The notes below the pieces were generated by a model. The model searched no databases. It had not been told where the DNA came from and saw nothing but the letters and a program-made list of their open reading frames with translations. The position numbers and the translations under genes are program-made. From a candidate division WOR-3 bacterium (GTDB lineage: Bacteria; Hydrothermota; Tepidihabitantia; SM23-42; JAOAFX01), in contig JBDRWD010000023.1 in NCBI GenBank assembly GCA_039802205.1, positions 1 to 33,498 of the forward strand: DNA of 33,498 bases, given 5' to 3'. Of this stretch, positions 25,201-33,498 are shown piece after piece; position 1 is the first letter of the stretch, and each line of letters begins with the position of its first letter.

Positions 25201-26298
25201 GGGTAAGCCACATTCATAGAGGCGGAGTTTGGGGTCTACAACGATGACGGAACGTCCCGAATAATCCACTCGCTTACCGAGCAGGTTCCTCCGAAATCTG
25301 CCTTGTTTACCCTTCAGGGCATCGGCAAGGGATTTCAGAGGTCGATTGCCGCGACCTTTAATCGGGCGGGTTCGCCGGGAATTGTCCAATAGGGCATCGA
25401 CGGCATCTTGAAGCATCCTTTTTTCATTCCGCACAATCACTTCCGGCGTTTTTATACCTGAAAGCAGTGCCTTTACCCGATTATTTCTGGTTATCACTCT
25501 TTTATATAAATCATTGAGGTCGCTGGTGGCGTATCTCCCGCCTTCCAGGGCAACGAGAGGGCGAAGATCAGGGGGAATGACCGGGATCCGAGTTAGCATC
25601 ATCCATTCCGGGCGATTCCCGGATTCTCTAAGCGCCTCTACGAGTTTAAGTTTGTTTATCAATTTAATCCGGCGGGCTTCCAGTGTCTCCTTATCCAGTT
25701 TTACCCGTAAATCCGATGCCAGATTGTCCAGGTCGATTTCTTTCAATAGATCATAGATAGGTTGGCCTCCGGTATCAGCACGAAAACCTTCGTACTTTGT
25801 CTTGGCTTCATGGTATTCTTCTTCGTTGATCACCCGTCCTTTAGGATAGGGTGAATTCCCGGGTTCAACCACTATGTAATCTTCATAATTGAGTATCCTT
25901 TCTAATTGATTGATGGTTAAGTCCAGAAGCAAACCGATCTTGCTGGGCGGGATTTTGTAAAAGAAGATATGTGCCACGGGCACGGCGAGGTCAATGTGTC
26001 CCATACGTTCCCGGCGGACGGAAGCAGGCAGTACTTCGACACCGCATCGATCGCAGACGGTGCCGCGGTATTTCGCCTTTTTGTATTTTCCACAGGCGCA
26101 CTCATAGTCCTTAACGGGCCCAAATATTTTTTCGCAGAATAATCCATCCTTTTCCGGTCGTTGGGTCCGATAATTTATGGTGTCTGCCCGGGTAACTTCT
26201 CCTTTGGACCAGGAAAGGATTGTCTCGGGTGAGGCAAGACTCAATTTTATTCCAATAAAATCTGATAGATCGATTAAATCTGGAGGATTATGTTTCAT
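22222..26298 (-). CDS. rpoC: RNA polymerase beta' subunit
   Basis: RpoC is the catalytic-clamp subunit of RNA polymerase. The 1,358-residue protein has the N-terminal zinc ribbon (C67, C69, C82, C85), the '[14 protein letters not shown]' and '[10 protein letters not shown]' regions, the catalytic loop N455-A-D-F-D-G-D461, the bridge helix ('[25 protein letters not shown]'), the second zinc site ('[15 protein letters not shown]') and the trigger loop ('[18 protein letters not shown]'). The catalytic loop is followed by Thr462-Met-Ser-Val instead of the near-universal Gln-Met-Ala-Val. No large lineage insert like those of Thermus or E. coli is evident. It overlaps rpoB by 11 bases and is a separate protein, not a fusion. 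Confidence 0.98.
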   Translation of the reverse strand: MKHNPPDLIDLSDFIGIKLSLASPETILSWSKGEVTRADTINYRTQRPEKDGLFCEKIFGPVKDYECACGKYKKAKYRGTVCDRCGVEVLPASVRRERMGHIDLAVPVAHIFFYKIPPSKIGLLLDLTINQLERILNYEDYIVVEPGNSPYPKGRVINEEEYHEAKTKYEGFRADTGGQPIYDLLKEIDLDNLASDLRVKLDKETLEARRIKLINKLKLVEALRESGNRPEWMMLTRIPVIPPDLRPLVALEGGRYATSDLNDLYKRVITRNNRVKALLSGIKTPEVIVRNEKRMLQDAVDALLDNSRRTRPIKGRGNRPLKSLADALKGKQGRFRRNLLGKRVDYSGRSVIVVDPKLRLYECGLPKEMALELFKPMIIRKLEERGVVDSERSARRLVRSRSAEVYEILEEVIKEHPVLLNRAPTLHRVSIMAFLPVLKEGRAIAIHPLVCVPYNADFDGDTMSVHIPLSPEAIMESYLLMLSIHNIRSPANGRALMHPTQDIVIGLHYLTKEKPQSEGPLKIYDDVDEINFALENNYLSLHDKIIYKFMGKKIETTPGRVIFNQILPEEMRFKNETLTKKKITAIVDECLNKFGTAKTVELLDNLKDLGFEYATRSGLTIGIDDMKSPKNKEKIWNEGLAEVSEINSAHKKGLISETERYNKVIDTWTRVTSDIEDELIKELGEDRFGFNPLYMMVESGARGSRNQANQICGLRGLMSKPQRKVSAVQIIETPIKSSCKEGLSVLEYFISTHGARKGLADTALKTADAGYLTRRLVDVAQNVTITMEDCGTIMGQEITALKEGEKIVEPLSERIKGRVALIDVVDPINNEVIVKAGEEITDEKAEIIEKRGIDRVKVRSILTCEAPVGLCAKCYGRNLATGRMVELGEAVGIMAAQSIGEPGTQLTLRTFHVGGAALRIAESTERYADFDGEIIFEKISAVQNVEGKLVSLNDKGRIILKEIARDKNKSKDKVLRRITYNIPTGATIFVKDKQVVNEGDILFIWDPYSIPIISPVGGKVKYKDIELGLTLQENWVDERSGGKQAIIVEDRMRKLHPKIIICDPETDKEIKSFSIPAGAYLMVKKDEKITPGTMIARIPKEIGKSKDITGGLPRVEELFEAKYVKDAAVVSEIDGIVDVEEEKGTWIVTVTPEVGEKKVYKIPTSRYLKVHSGEQVKAGDPLCEGPIDPHDILRIKGPMETQRFLVNEILEVYRIQDVKIDDKHIEVIVRQMLQKVKIEDPGTTRFVSGEIVDKRRVIEQNQKLLSNSEGEQVKPATYRPVLLGITRAALSSESFFSAASFQETAKVLADAAIEGKTDYLEGLKENVIVGRIIPAGTGFRDFQKVELLPEKATEVEAG

Positions 26299-29200
26299 TA
26301 TTTTCCTCCTTATTTTCCTTATTTTCCTTCATAAAGCTTACATTGAGACACAACCCTTGCAATTCTTTGAGTAACACATTAAACGATGCCGGTGCTCGAG
26401 GTTTGGGTGGATTTTTGCCCCGGATTAATGCTTCATACATTGCCGCCCGACCATCAACATCGTCGGATTTTACAGTTAACATCTCCTGGAGGGTGTAAGC
26501 TGCCCCATAAGCCTCGAGTGCCCAAACTTCCATTTCACCCAGCCGCTGGCCACCAAATTGCGCCTTTCCGCCAAGGGGTTGCTGGGTGATGAGAGAGTAG
26601 GGACCGCTGGAACGGGCATGCATCTTTTCATCAACCATGTGGATCAACTTCAGCATATACATATATCCTACGGTCACCTTGGAATCAAAAGGCAATCCGG
26701 TCCGGCCATCGTAAAGCGTTACCTGACCAGACTCTGGTAATCCCGCCTCCTTTAATTTCTCTTTGATTTCTTCTACCGTGGCACCATTGAAGACTGGGGA
26801 GAGGGCATAAAATTGCATTTTATGAGCGGCCCAGCCTAAATGAGTTTCCAATATCTGTCCCACATTCATCCGCGAGGGAACACCGAGAGGATTTAAAACA
26901 ATATCCACAGGCGTGCCGTCAGCAAGATAAGGCATATCTTCTTCCGGAACAATCTTGGCGACCACCCCTTTATTTCCATGCCTGCCGGCCATTTTATCGC
27001 CAACCGAAATCTTGCGCTTTTGGGCGATATAAACCTTGACAATTTTTAAAACACCATAGGGTAATTCATCCCCCCTTAATAACTTGTCTTCTTCAATCTT
27101 CTTATCCGCTTTCAATTGTTGAATTTGTTCTTCATATTCCTTAATAATTTTCGCCACCTGCTCATTAATTTTACTGTTTTCAACAAAATTTTCGTCCGCC
27201 GTGATTTTTTCGCTATTTAAATCCTCAAAGAATTTTTCATCAAATTTTTGACCTTTTTTTAGAATCACGCGTCCTTTATCATCCCGAATCGTGGAATCTG
27301 CAGTCTGCTCGCAGAGTAGATTCTTAAGTAATTCATTACGGGTGTGAATTATTTCATTATGCATCTGGGCGAATTCCTGTTTTATCTTCCGCTCTCTTTC
27401 TTCCATTACTGCCTTTGCTAATGGGTCATTGGTACGGCGGGTCAAAACCCGGACGTCAATAACCACGCCTTCTACACCGGGTTCCACCCGGAGCGAAGTA
27501 TCTCGGACGTTGGCAGCTTTTTCGACAAATATGGCACGCATTAATCGTTCTTCAGGGGTGAGTTCACTCTCACCCTTAGGTGTGATTTTTCCTACCAGAA
27601 TATCATCCGGTCCAACCTCGGCTCCGATTCGTACAATCCCGAACTGATCAAGATCTTTACATAATGACTCCGGTACCCCGGGAATATCCCTGGTGATCTC
27701 TTCTGGTCCGAGCTTTGTTTCACGAACTTCGCAATCAAATTCCAAAATGTGAATAGAAGTAAAGGTATCTTCTTTTAATAATCGTTCACTCACCACAATT
27801 GCATCTTCAAAATTGTAGCCTAGATAGGGAAGGAAGGCAATAAGAACATTTTTACCCAGGGCGAGAGTTCCCTCTTTAGTTGCGTAGCCATCGGCGAGAA
27901 CCTGACCTTTTTTCACTACCTCTCCAATTTTGACCAGCGGACGTTGATGGATACAGGTATTCTGATTAGAACGGATGAATTTTGCGAGCTGGTACTTGTA
28001 CCTCTTACCCTTTTCCGTTTTGACGATTATTTGATTTGCATCTACATATTCCACGGTTCCATCTTCTTCAGCGATCAATAATGTTCCGGAATCCCGAGCA
28101 ATCTTACTTTCCATCCCGGTCTGAACCAGAGGAATATCAGGGTTAATCAAAGGCACGGCCTGACGTTGCATATTGGAACCCATCAGGGCGCGGTCCGCAT
28201 CATCATGCTCTAAGAATGGTATTAAGGAAGTTGTGGGACTGAATACTTGTTCTGGTGAAACATCCATGTAATTGACCTCTTCAGGTGGCACCATTGGAAA
28301 TTCCCCTTTGCGCCGGCAGAGGACACGGTCGACAAGAATTTTCCCATTTTTATCAACCGGGGTGTTGGCTTGAGCAATGGTGCATTTATCTTCTTCATCA
28401 GCACGGAGGTAGACACATTTGTTTTTCACTATCCCATTCTGGACTTCCCAATAGGGTGAAACGATAAAACCATAATCATCAATGCGCGCATAACTGGAAA
28501 GACTGGAGATTAAACCGATATTTGGTCCTTCCGGGGTTTCAATCGGGCAGATACGTCCATAATGGGAATGATGGACATCGCGGACTTCAAAACCAGCGGT
28601 CTGGCGAGTGAGACCACCTTGACCCAGCGAGGAGATACGCCGTTTGTGGGTTAACTCAGAGATAGGGTTTGTTTGCTCCATAAACTGGGAGAGCTGGGAG
28701 GTTGTAAAAAACTTCATTAAAATGTTGGAAACAAGATGGGGATTGATCAATTCCTGTGGTGAAAGGTTTTCCTCTTCCAAGAGCGATGCTTTTTCCCTAA
28801 TGCTCTGGATTAATTGGGTTATCGCCTGTTTAAATTGGTTTTCGAGTAATTCACCAACTCGGCGCACCCGGCGGTTCCCTAAATGATCAATATCATCGGG
28901 TTCAAATTCTTTATTAGCAAAGCGGAATAATTCCCGCAGCACCATGATTAAATCGTTGATTGTGAGTGTGGTAGACTTAGGTTCTTCTTTAATATCAAAA
29001 CGTTGATTGATTTTAAAACGCCCGACTTCTCCCAGATCAAAATACGACTTGTTGAAGAGAAGATCGTTGATAAAATTACAAGCAAATTCAGGGGTGGGCG
29101 GCGGGATGGTTCTTAATAGAGAATATATCTTTTTTGCCGCATCTTCCCGGGTTTTAATATTGCTCGGGTCTTTTTTAATGGTGTTGGCTAAAATTGAAAC

Positions 29201-29971
29201 CCCAGGCTCTCGAGAGTCTACTATTTTAACCTTTTTCACTCCGTGATTTTTTAATATCTCATAATTAGTTTCGTCAATCAAATCCAGCACCCGAAAATTG
29301 ATGTTGTCTCCGATGGTTATTTCCTCAGCCAGAAAACAGTTTTTCGCTTCGTCAATTTCCACAATCTTGGTTTTAAAGAAGAGATTGACGATTTCCTCCT
29401 CCTGGTACCCAAGGCTTTTCAAAAAGAGGGTCCCTGAAATCCTTTTTTTCCGATCAAGTATAGCCCAGAAATAATTTTGAGGATCAACGATGAATTCAAT
29501 CCATTGACCATGGTAAGGTATGATCATCGCCGAATAGTTATCGTTTTCTTCGCTGTAATAGACGCCTGGAGAGCGGTGAATCTGGTTGACGATAACTCGT
29601 TCCACACCATTGATTACAAATGTGCCTCGGTGTGTCATTAATGGTAGATCGCAAAGATAGATTTCCTGTTCCGTCACTGAACGCAGGGTATTGTCGTTTT
29701 CCTTGCACAATAATTGGAAGGTCACGCGGAGGGGTATGGAATAGGTAACCCCCTTCTCAATAGCTTCCTGGACTGTGTATTTAGGAAGGCCCAAACGATG
29801 TGATACATACCGCAATTCGTAGCGATTGTGAATGCCAGTTATCGGAAATAACTCTTTGAATACCTTACCAATCGCAACATCCCGGAATTTTTTGTAAGAT
29901 TCGGTTTGAACCTCAAGAAGATGGGGCATGTTGAAGGTGACTTTATTTTTTGAAAAATCTATGATGTTCAT
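26288..29971 (-). CDS. rpoB: RNA polymerase beta subunit
   Basis: RpoB forms the other half of the active-site cleft. GGAGG lies about four bases before the ATG at 29971. The 1,227-residue protein is complete from 'FSKNKVTFNMPHLLEVQTESY' to the C-terminal 'MEVWALEAYGAAYTLQEMLTVKSDDV', with 'GPNIGLISSLSSYARI', 'FEDAIVVSERLL' and 'KMAGRHGNKGVV' between. The rifampicin pocket (about residues 426-452) is close to consensus, with Glu432 at the place of E. coli Asp516 and Gln451 at Pro535. It is shorter than E. coli (1,342) because lineage-specific inserts are missing. A predicted coiled segment ('IIKEYEEQIQQLKADKKIEED') occupies one insertion site. The last residues are a charged '[13 protein letters not shown]' tail overlapping rpoC. 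Confidence 0.98.
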   Translation of the reverse strand: MNIIDFSKNKVTFNMPHLLEVQTESYKKFRDVAIGKVFKELFPITGIHNRYELRYVSHRLGLPKYTVQEAIEKGVTYSIPLRVTFQLLCKENDNTLRSVTEQEIYLCDLPLMTHRGTFVINGVERVIVNQIHRSPGVYYSEENDNYSAMIIPYHGQWIEFIVDPQNYFWAILDRKKRISGTLFLKSLGYQEEEIVNLFFKTKIVEIDEAKNCFLAEEITIGDNINFRVLDLIDETNYEILKNHGVKKVKIVDSREPGVSILANTIKKDPSNIKTREDAAKKIYSLLRTIPPPTPEFACNFINDLLFNKSYFDLGEVGRFKINQRFDIKEEPKSTTLTINDLIMVLRELFRFANKEFEPDDIDHLGNRRVRRVGELLENQFKQAITQLIQSIREKASLLEEENLSPQELINPHLVSNILMKFFTTSQLSQFMEQTNPISELTHKRRISSLGQGGLTRQTAGFEVRDVHHSHYGRICPIETPEGPNIGLISSLSSYARIDDYGFIVSPYWEVQNGIVKNKCVYLRADEEDKCTIAQANTPVDKNGKILVDRVLCRRKGEFPMVPPEEVNYMDVSPEQVFSPTTSLIPFLEHDDADRALMGSNMQRQAVPLINPDIPLVQTGMESKIARDSGTLLIAEEDGTVEYVDANQIIVKTEKGKRYKYQLAKFIRSNQNTCIHQRPLVKIGEVVKKGQVLADGYATKEGTLALGKNVLIAFLPYLGYNFEDAIVVSERLLKEDTFTSIHILEFDCEVRETKLGPEEITRDIPGVPESLCKDLDQFGIVRIGAEVGPDDILVGKITPKGESELTPEERLMRAIFVEKAANVRDTSLRVEPGVEGVVIDVRVLTRRTNDPLAKAVMEERERKIKQEFAQMHNEIIHTRNELLKNLLCEQTADSTIRDDKGRVILKKGQKFDEKFFEDLNSEKITADENFVENSKINEQVAKIIKEYEEQIQQLKADKKIEEDKLLRGDELPYGVLKIVKVYIAQKRKISVGDKMAGRHGNKGVVAKIVPEEDMPYLADGTPVDIVLNPLGVPSRMNVGQILETHLGWAAHKMQFYALSPVFNGATVEEIKEKLKEAGLPESGQVTLYDGRTGLPFDSKVTVGYMYMLKLIHMVDEKMHARSSGPYSLITQQPLGGKAQFGGQRLGEMEVWALEAYGAAYTLQEMLTVKSDDVDGRAAMYEALIRGKNPPKPRAPASFNVLLKELQGLCLNVSFMKENKENKEENNET

Positions 29972-29999
29972 ATGCCTCCTGTTTCGGTGACTTAAGGTC

Positions 30000-30048
30000 T
30001 ATTGAGCAGGGTTTTAAAAATGATAAGGGAGAATAACCCAACTCAATA
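30000..30048 (-). other. Hairpin in the rplL-rpoB gap
   Basis: TATTGAG..GGGTT (read on the - strand from 30048) pairs with AACCC..CTCAATA (ending at 30000): 14-base arms with a two-base internal mismatch and a loop of about 21 bases. There is no T tract after it, so it is not an intrinsic terminator. In E. coli the same gap holds an attenuator and an RNase III site that adjust rpoB relative to ribosomal proteins; a similar processing role is plausible by position. Confidence 0.5.
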
Positions 30049-30054
30049 ATGATT

Positions 30055-30453
30055 TTACTTTATTTCAACCGTTGCCCCTACTTCTTCAAGTTTCGTTTTA
30101 AAGGTCTGGGCTTCTTCCTTGGTAGCACCCTCTTTTATTACCTTGGGTGGATTGTCGACAAGCTCTTTGGCTTCTTTCAAACCCAACCCGGTGAGTTCTC
30201 GTAATACCTTCAGGACCTGAATTTTCTTATCACCACTGGCAGTAAGGGTAATTGTATATTCACTTTTTTCTTCCGCAGCCGCTTTGGCTGTTTCCACACC
30301 CCCTACAGGTTGGGCGACCATTTGAACAGGCGCAGCCGCGGTGACTCCAAATTTGTCCTGGAGGGCTTTTACCAACTCGGAGAGCTCCAGAACTGTGAGA
30401 TTGCTTATATCTTCGACTAATTGCTCAACACTTCTTTTTTCTTTAGTTGTCAT
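30055..30453 (-). CDS. rplL: 50S ribosomal protein L7/L12
   Basis: The 132-residue protein has the N-terminal dimerisation helix pair (about 1-36), a flexible Ala/Val/Gly-rich hinge (about 37-63) and the conserved factor-binding C-terminal domain ('[24 protein letters not shown]', ending '[11 protein letters not shown]'). As multiple copies on L10 it forms the ribosomal stalk that recruits EF-Tu, EF-G and IF2. GGGGG lies about six bases before the ATG. It is twelve bases after rplJ. Confidence 0.98.
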   Translation of the reverse strand: MTTKEKRSVEQLVEDISNLTVLELSELVKALQDKFGVTAAAPVQMVAQPVGGVETAKAAAEEKSEYTITLTASGDKKIQVLKVLRELTGLGLKEAKELVDNPPKVIKEGATKEEAQTFKTKLEEVGATVEIK

Positions 30454-30465
30454 TGCTAACCCCCT

Positions 30466-30981
30466 TTATTTTTGACTGTTTATTTTATCTCTAATTGCAT
30501 CAATGGTGAATAATAATTTTTGTATAACACCGTTTAAGGTGTTTACGAAATTACCCACGATATTTAATGAACCAACCACACTTTGTATTAAAAAACTTTT
30601 TGAAGGTATCCGAGCGAGTTCAGCCACACCTTCTGCATCAAAAACACTTCCTTCAACAAAGGCACCTTTGATTTTTAAACCCTCAACCTCCTTTAAAATC
30701 TTTGTCGGCACAAGTGGGTCGTCATAGGCGATGGCAATACCCAATGGACCAAAAAATAATTTCCTGAGGGATTCGACCTCATAACCAAGGTTTTGCAGGG
30801 CACGCAGTCCAATAGTATTCTTTACGACCAGATAATTGCAACGATTTTTCTTCAATTCTCGGCGCAGTTTTTCCATTTGCTGGACATTGAGCCCGGTAAA
30901 ATCAGTAAAGTAGAATGCCTTAGCATCCTTCAAGAGTTCCGTACTTTTTTTGAGGATTTCAACATTTCGTGGCGATGGCAT
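30466..30981 (-). CDS. rplJ: 50S ribosomal protein L10
   Basis: The 171-residue protein anchors the L7/L12 stalk to 23S rRNA. It shows the family N-terminus ('KSTELLKDAKAFYFTDFTGLNVQQMEKLRRELKK'), 'VVKNTIGLRAL' and the C-terminal helix that carries L7/L12 dimers. GGGAGGAACCG precedes the ATG. In many bacteria L10 represses its own operon by binding the leader before rplJ; here the gap to rplA is only 36 bases and no such leader fold is obvious. Confidence 0.97.
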   Translation of the reverse strand: MPSPRNVEILKKSTELLKDAKAFYFTDFTGLNVQQMEKLRRELKKNRCNYLVVKNTIGLRALQNLGYEVESLRKLFFGPLGIAIAYDDPLVPTKILKEVEGLKIKGAFVEGSVFDAEGVAELARIPSKSFLIQSVVGSLNIVGNFVNTLNGVIQKLLFTIDAIRDKINSQK

Positions 30982-31017
30982 CGGTTCCTCCCATCTTGTT
31001 GAATCAGAAAATATTGA

Positions 31018-31716
31018 CTACTTTGTTTTCAAAAATTCTTTTTCATTGATTTTTATCCCGGGACCAAATGTAGAGGAGACGGTAATAGACTTAATAAACT
31101 GCCCTTTGACGGTCGGTGGTTTGGCTGCAATCAGGTCATTGATAAAGGTCTGGATGTTAGCCTCTAGATGTTCCGATGGAAAAGAGACCTTTCCTACCAG
31201 GGCATGGACACAGCCTCCTTTATCCGATTTAAATTCGATTTTCCCTTTCTTTAAGGCTTTAACCTGGGGACCGACTTCAAAGGTTACAGTGCCAGTTTTA
31301 GGTGAAGGCATCAGCCCCTTGGGACCGAGAATCTTTCCTAATTTACCGACTTCAGGCATGGCATCCGGAGTTGCAATTACACTATCGAAATCAATCCAGC
31401 CTGATTTTATTTTTTCAATATATTCTTCAAACCCAACATAGTCTGCACCCGCTTCCTTGGCCTCTTTTTCTTTTTCGCCTTTGGTGAGCACGAGGATTTT
31501 TTTGGTCTTTCCGGTACCGTAAGGTAGTTCCGATGTCCCCCGTACCATCTGGTCTTGTTTCTTGGTGTTGATATTCAATTTTATTGCCAGGTCAACCGAT
31601 TCACTGCACTTTGCCGTAGCCGTATTTTTAAGAATCTCAATTGCTTCTTTTAAAGAATATTTTTTGTTTCGGTCAAATTTGGCTAATGCTTCGTTATAAC
31701 GTTTTGATCTCTTCAT
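31018..31716 (-). CDS. rplA: 50S ribosomal protein L1
   Basis: L1 forms the mobile stalk at the ribosomal E site. The 232-residue protein runs from '[29 protein letters not shown]' through '[12 protein letters not shown]'-type ('[15 protein letters not shown]'), '[35 protein letters not shown]' and the C-terminal '[14 protein letters not shown]'. Normal length and complete. The start overlaps the rplK stop by four bases. Confidence 0.98.
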   Translation of the reverse strand: MKRSKRYNEALAKFDRNKKYSLKEAIEILKNTATAKCSESVDLAIKLNINTKKQDQMVRGTSELPYGTGKTKKILVLTKGEKEKEAKEAGADYVGFEEYIEKIKSGWIDFDSVIATPDAMPEVGKLGKILGPKGLMPSPKTGTVTFEVGPQVKALKKGKIEFKSDKGGCVHALVGKVSFPSEHLEANIQTFINDLIAAKPPTVKGQFIKSITVSSTFGPGIKINEKEFLKTK

Positions 31717-32141
31717 TCCTGCTCCACGATGATACCCATATTCCGAGCCGTTCCTTCAATTATTTTCATTGCCTTTTCTAAACTATCACAGTTGAGGTCT
31801 TTCATTTTTTTCTGGGCGATTTCTTCCAGTTGTTTCCGGGTGATTTTACCCACTTTTTCGCGGTTGGGCTGGGCAGAGCCTTTGGCGATGCCTGCCGCCT
31901 GTTTTAGTAAAACCGACGCAGGTGGACTCTTCAAAACGAAGGTGAAGGAACGGTCATTATAAATTGTCACCACCGCCGGGACGACTACACCCGCCATATT
32001 CTTCGTCTCGGCGTTGAAGGCTTTGCAGAATTCCATTATATTTACACCGTGTTGCCCGAGGGCGGGTCCCACCGGCGGTGCCGGCGTCGCACCTCCACCC
32101 GGAATCTGCAGCTTAACAACAGCTACAACTTTTTTTGCCAT
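31713..32141 (-). CDS. rplK: 50S ribosomal protein L11
   Basis: L11 binds the GTPase-associated region of 23S rRNA. The 142-residue protein has the Pro-rich N-domain ('[30 protein letters not shown]') and the C-terminal RNA-binding domain ('[21 protein letters not shown]', '[14 protein letters not shown]'). AGGAGAG lies a few bases before ATG 32141. It is followed directly by rplA with a four-base overlap. Confidence 0.98.
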   Translation of the reverse strand: MAKKVVAVVKLQIPGGGATPAPPVGPALGQHGVNIMEFCKAFNAETKNMAGVVVPAVVTIYNDRSFTFVLKSPPASVLLKQAAGIAKGSAQPNREKVGKITRKQLEEIAQKKMKDLNCDSLEKAMKIIEGTARNMGIIVEQE

Positions 32142-32151
32142 AACTCTCCTC

Positions 32152-32676
32152 TCAAAAACTCTTCAATTGATGAAAACCGAGTTCGATAGGTGTTGGTCTG
32201 CCAAATATGAGCACAATAACTTTTACTTTTTCACGTTCGGGATAGATCTCTTCCACCGTACCAACAAAATCCGTAAATGGACCGTCGATCACCGTGACCC
32301 GCTCGCCCTTGGTGAAAGGAATTTTGGTGACGACCTTTTTCTTTGATTCTTCTACCTGGGCGAGAATGCTTTCAACTTCCTCTTTTTCCAGAGGCGTGGG
32401 TTTGTAACGCGTGCCTAAAAAATGGGTGACCCCGGGGATGGAACTTACCAGTTTGAGGGCTTCATCGGTTGGTTCCATTTCAATCACAATATACCCTGGA
32501 AATAATCGCCTTTCTTCTATCACCTTTTTACCTTTTCGGATCTTTATCAAATTCTCCACCGGAATGATTATCCGCCCGAAAAAGCTTTCCATACCTTTTT
32601 CCTTTATCACTCTTTCCAGCACCTTTTTGACCTTCTGCTCATGGCCGGTTAGGGTGTGGACTACATACCAGTTCAT
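32152..32676 (-). CDS. nusG: Transcription elongation/antitermination factor NusG
   Basis: NusG binds RNA polymerase and links it to Rho or the ribosome. The start is ATG 32676 ('[16 protein letters not shown]'), the family N-terminus; the open frame extends to 32811, but that extension lies over secE. The 174-residue protein has the NGN domain with '[11 protein letters not shown]' and '[10 protein letters not shown]', and the KOW domain from about residue 121 ('[25 protein letters not shown]'). It has no extra domain insert. secE ends eight bases upstream and no clear Shine-Dalgarno is seen, so coupling to secE is likely. Confidence 0.97.
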   Translation of the reverse strand: MNWYVVHTLTGHEQKVKKVLERVIKEKGMESFFGRIIIPVENLIKIRKGKKVIEERRLFPGYIVIEMEPTDEALKLVSSIPGVTHFLGTRYKPTPLEKEEVESILAQVEESKKKVVTKIPFTKGERVTVIDGPFTDFVGTVEEIYPEREKVKVIVLIFGRPTPIELGFHQLKSF

Positions 32677-32684
32677 AGTTTGCG

Positions 32685-32882
32685 TCACTTTATGACAATC
32701 CCCAGGAGCAAGGAGAAGATGCGGTCGAGGACGAATATTATCAGGGCAACGAAGACAGAAAGGATGATAACGATTATCGTAGAACTGATAAGCTCGTTCT
32801 TGGTTGGCCAAGTAACTTTTTTCATTTCCAAATAGACATTTTTTATATAATCAAGGGCGCGATTTAGCACTGTTTTTCCCAC
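32685..32882 (-). CDS. secE: Preprotein translocase subunit SecE
   Basis: The 65-residue protein is the single-helix form of SecE: a cytoplasmic amphipathic helix with the signature 'EMKKVTWPTKNEL' (about residues 19-31) and one membrane helix (about 34-56). SecE clamps SecY in the protein export channel. GTG 32882 is one base after the 3' end of tRNA-Trp, and a second GTG at 32870 (fifth codon) is an alternative. There is no Shine-Dalgarno outside the tRNA itself, an odd arrangement discussed as a finding. The family is secure, the exact start is not. Confidence 0.92.
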   Translation of the reverse strand: MGKTVLNRALDYIKNVYLEMKKVTWPTKNELISSTIIVIILSVFVALIIFVLDRIFSLLLGIVIK

Positions 32883-32883
32883 A

Positions 32884-32956
32884 CAGGCCTGGAGGGATTT
32901 GAACCCCCAACCCTCCGGTTTGGAGCCGGATGCTCTACCGTTAGAGCTACAGGCCT
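32884..32956 (-). tRNA. trpT: tRNA-Trp (anticodon CCA)
   Basis: A complete 73-base cloverleaf can be folded: a perfect 7-bp acceptor stem (AGGCCTG/CAGGCCT), D arm GCTC/GAGC with a GG pair in the loop, a 5-bp anticodon stem TCCGG/CCGGA with loop CTCCAAA, and a T arm GGGGG/CCCTC with loop TTCAAAT. The anticodon CCA reads UGG. The discriminator is G, as in bacterial tRNA-Trp. The 3' CCA is not encoded and must be added. A tRNA-Trp upstream of secE is common in bacteria. Confidence 0.96.
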
Positions 32957-32965
32957 ATTCACCAT

Positions 32966-33112
32966 TTATTTAACTTCTTTATGGAGGGTATGTTTCCGGC
33001 AGAATTTGCAGTATTTTTTGAGCTCCAGCCGCGCCTGTTTCTTCTTGTCCTTCGTAGTGGTATAATTCCGGTTATTGCAGACCGTACAGGCAAGACTGAT
33101 TATTACTCTCAT
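32966..33112 (-). CDS. rpmG: 50S ribosomal protein L33
   Basis: This short gene reads '[20 protein letters not shown]', continues through a basic stretch and ends 'HTLHKEVK' (48 aa). It has the L33 zinc-ribbon with two Cys pairs (C9/C12 and C34/C37), so it is the zinc-binding form. It lies five bases after the tuf stop and nine bases before tRNA-Trp, its usual place in this operon. No strong Shine-Dalgarno is visible. Its codon use is ordinary, unlike tuf. Confidence 0.95.
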   Translation of the reverse strand: MRVIISLACTVCNNRNYTTTKDKKKQARLELKKYCKFCRKHTLHKEVK

Positions 33113-33117
33113 ATGGT

Positions 33118-33498
33118 CTATTCAAGAATCTGGGTGACAACCCCGGCACCCACCGTCCGACCACCCTCACGAATCGCAAACCGCAAACCCTGCTCAATCG
33201 CCACCGGCGCAATCAACTCCACCTCTAAATTCGCATTATCACCAGGCATCACCATCTCCACACCCTCCGGCAACTTCACCACACCCGTCACATCCGTCGT
33301 CCTCATATAAAACTGCGGCCGATACCCATTGAAAAACGGCGTATGCCGACCACCCTCCTCCTTCTTCAACACATAAACCTCAGCCTTAAACCGCCGATGC
33401 GGATTGATCGTCCCAGGCTTCGCCACCACCATCCCACGATAAACCTCATCCTTACCTACACCCCGCAACAATATCCCAATATTATCCCCAGCCTCCGC
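33118..33498 (-). CDS. tuf: Elongation factor Tu, 3' part
   Basis: Only the last 126 codons are in the window; the frame is open to the edge. The sequence covers the end of domain II and all of domain III: '[25 protein letters not shown]', '[24 protein letters not shown]' and the final '[18 protein letters not shown]'. EF-Tu delivers aminoacyl-tRNA to the ribosome. Codon use is extreme: nearly every codon ends in G or T, unlike all the other genes on this strand, and it relaxes only in the last ten codons. Identity is certain; the rest of the gene and the operon promoter lie outside the window. Confidence 0.98.
   Translation of the reverse strand, partial: AEAGDNIGILLRGVGKDEVYRGMVVAKPGTINPHRRFKAEVYVLKKEEGGRHTPFFNGYRPQFYMRTTDVTGVVKLPEGVEMVMPGDNANLEVELIAPVAIEQGLRFAIREGGRTVGAGVVTQILE

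Noticed and set aside
26288-26298. Possible rpoB-rpoC fusion
   Set aside because: The genes overlap by 11 bases in different frames, each with its own stop and start; they are separate proteins.
30950-31441. 163-codon open frame on the + strand opposite rplA
   Set aside because: It is a shadow of the L1 gene with no start signal or recognisable domain.
32677-32811. 45-residue N-terminal extension of NusG
   Set aside because: It is the antiparallel-free frame of secE on the same strand; NusG proteins begin at 'MNWYVVHT'.
1-33498. Mobile elements, CRISPR arrays, phage or defence genes
   Set aside because: No transposase, integrase, regularly spaced repeats or defence domains were seen; gene content is core and the gaps are short.

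Overview
The window (33,498 bases, moderate GC, densely coded) carries two core chromosomal blocks that face each other. I infer an uncultured diderm bacterium of the WOR-3/Stahlbacteria type or a related FCB-like lineage. The reasons are a C-terminal domain like the type IX secretion (Por) sorting domain on the first protein, two lipoproteins and a SurA-like chaperone that imply an outer membrane, and a MurE with the DNPR motif of meso-diaminopimelate peptidoglycan. The phylum is inferred from style of content only.

Bases 1-817 hold the 3' end of a secreted surface protein gene and its rho-independent terminator. A strong sigma-70-type promoter (818-845) then drives three overlapping genes for periplasmic parvulin/SurA-type folding factors (865-4239). 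A 180-base non-coding stretch follows and ends in the mraZ promoter. Three TGGGG repeats at 10-base period, the classical MraZ operator layout, overlap that promoter and the mraZ start.

Bases 4421-20082 are a nearly complete division and cell wall (dcw) cluster on the + strand: mraZ, a STAS-domain gene, rsmH, ftsL-like, ftsI, murE, murF, mraY, murD, ftsW, murG, murC, murB, a very short ftsQ-like gene, ftsA and ftsZ. Most genes overlap by 4-20 bases or are only a few bases apart, so the block is probably one translationally coupled unit. It supplies UDP-MurNAc-pentapeptide synthesis, lipid I/II synthesis, the septal FtsW/FtsI polymerase and the FtsA/FtsZ ring. A thioredoxin reductase-like flavoprotein and an AI-2E family membrane protein follow on the same strand.

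Bases 22222-33498 are on the - strand. Read in the direction of transcription they are tuf (3' part), rpmG, tRNA-Trp(CCA), secE, nusG, rplK, rplA, rplJ, rplL, rpoB and rpoC: the usual transcription/translation operon. The two blocks converge at about 22,210 with 16 bases between stop codons.

There is no mobile element, CRISPR array, phage or obvious new system. The points worth a second look are: (i) an extreme codon bias towards third-position G/T shared only by tuf and the secreted protein gene; (ii) the MraZ operator fused to its own promoter and start; (iii) an FtsQ lacking room for a POTRA domain; (iv) an FtsZ with two copies of the C-terminal peptide; (v) an AhpF-like cofactor motif in the thioredoxin reductase; (vi) altered conserved motifs in RsmH and RpoC; and (vii) a secE start one base after the tRNA-Trp 3' end.
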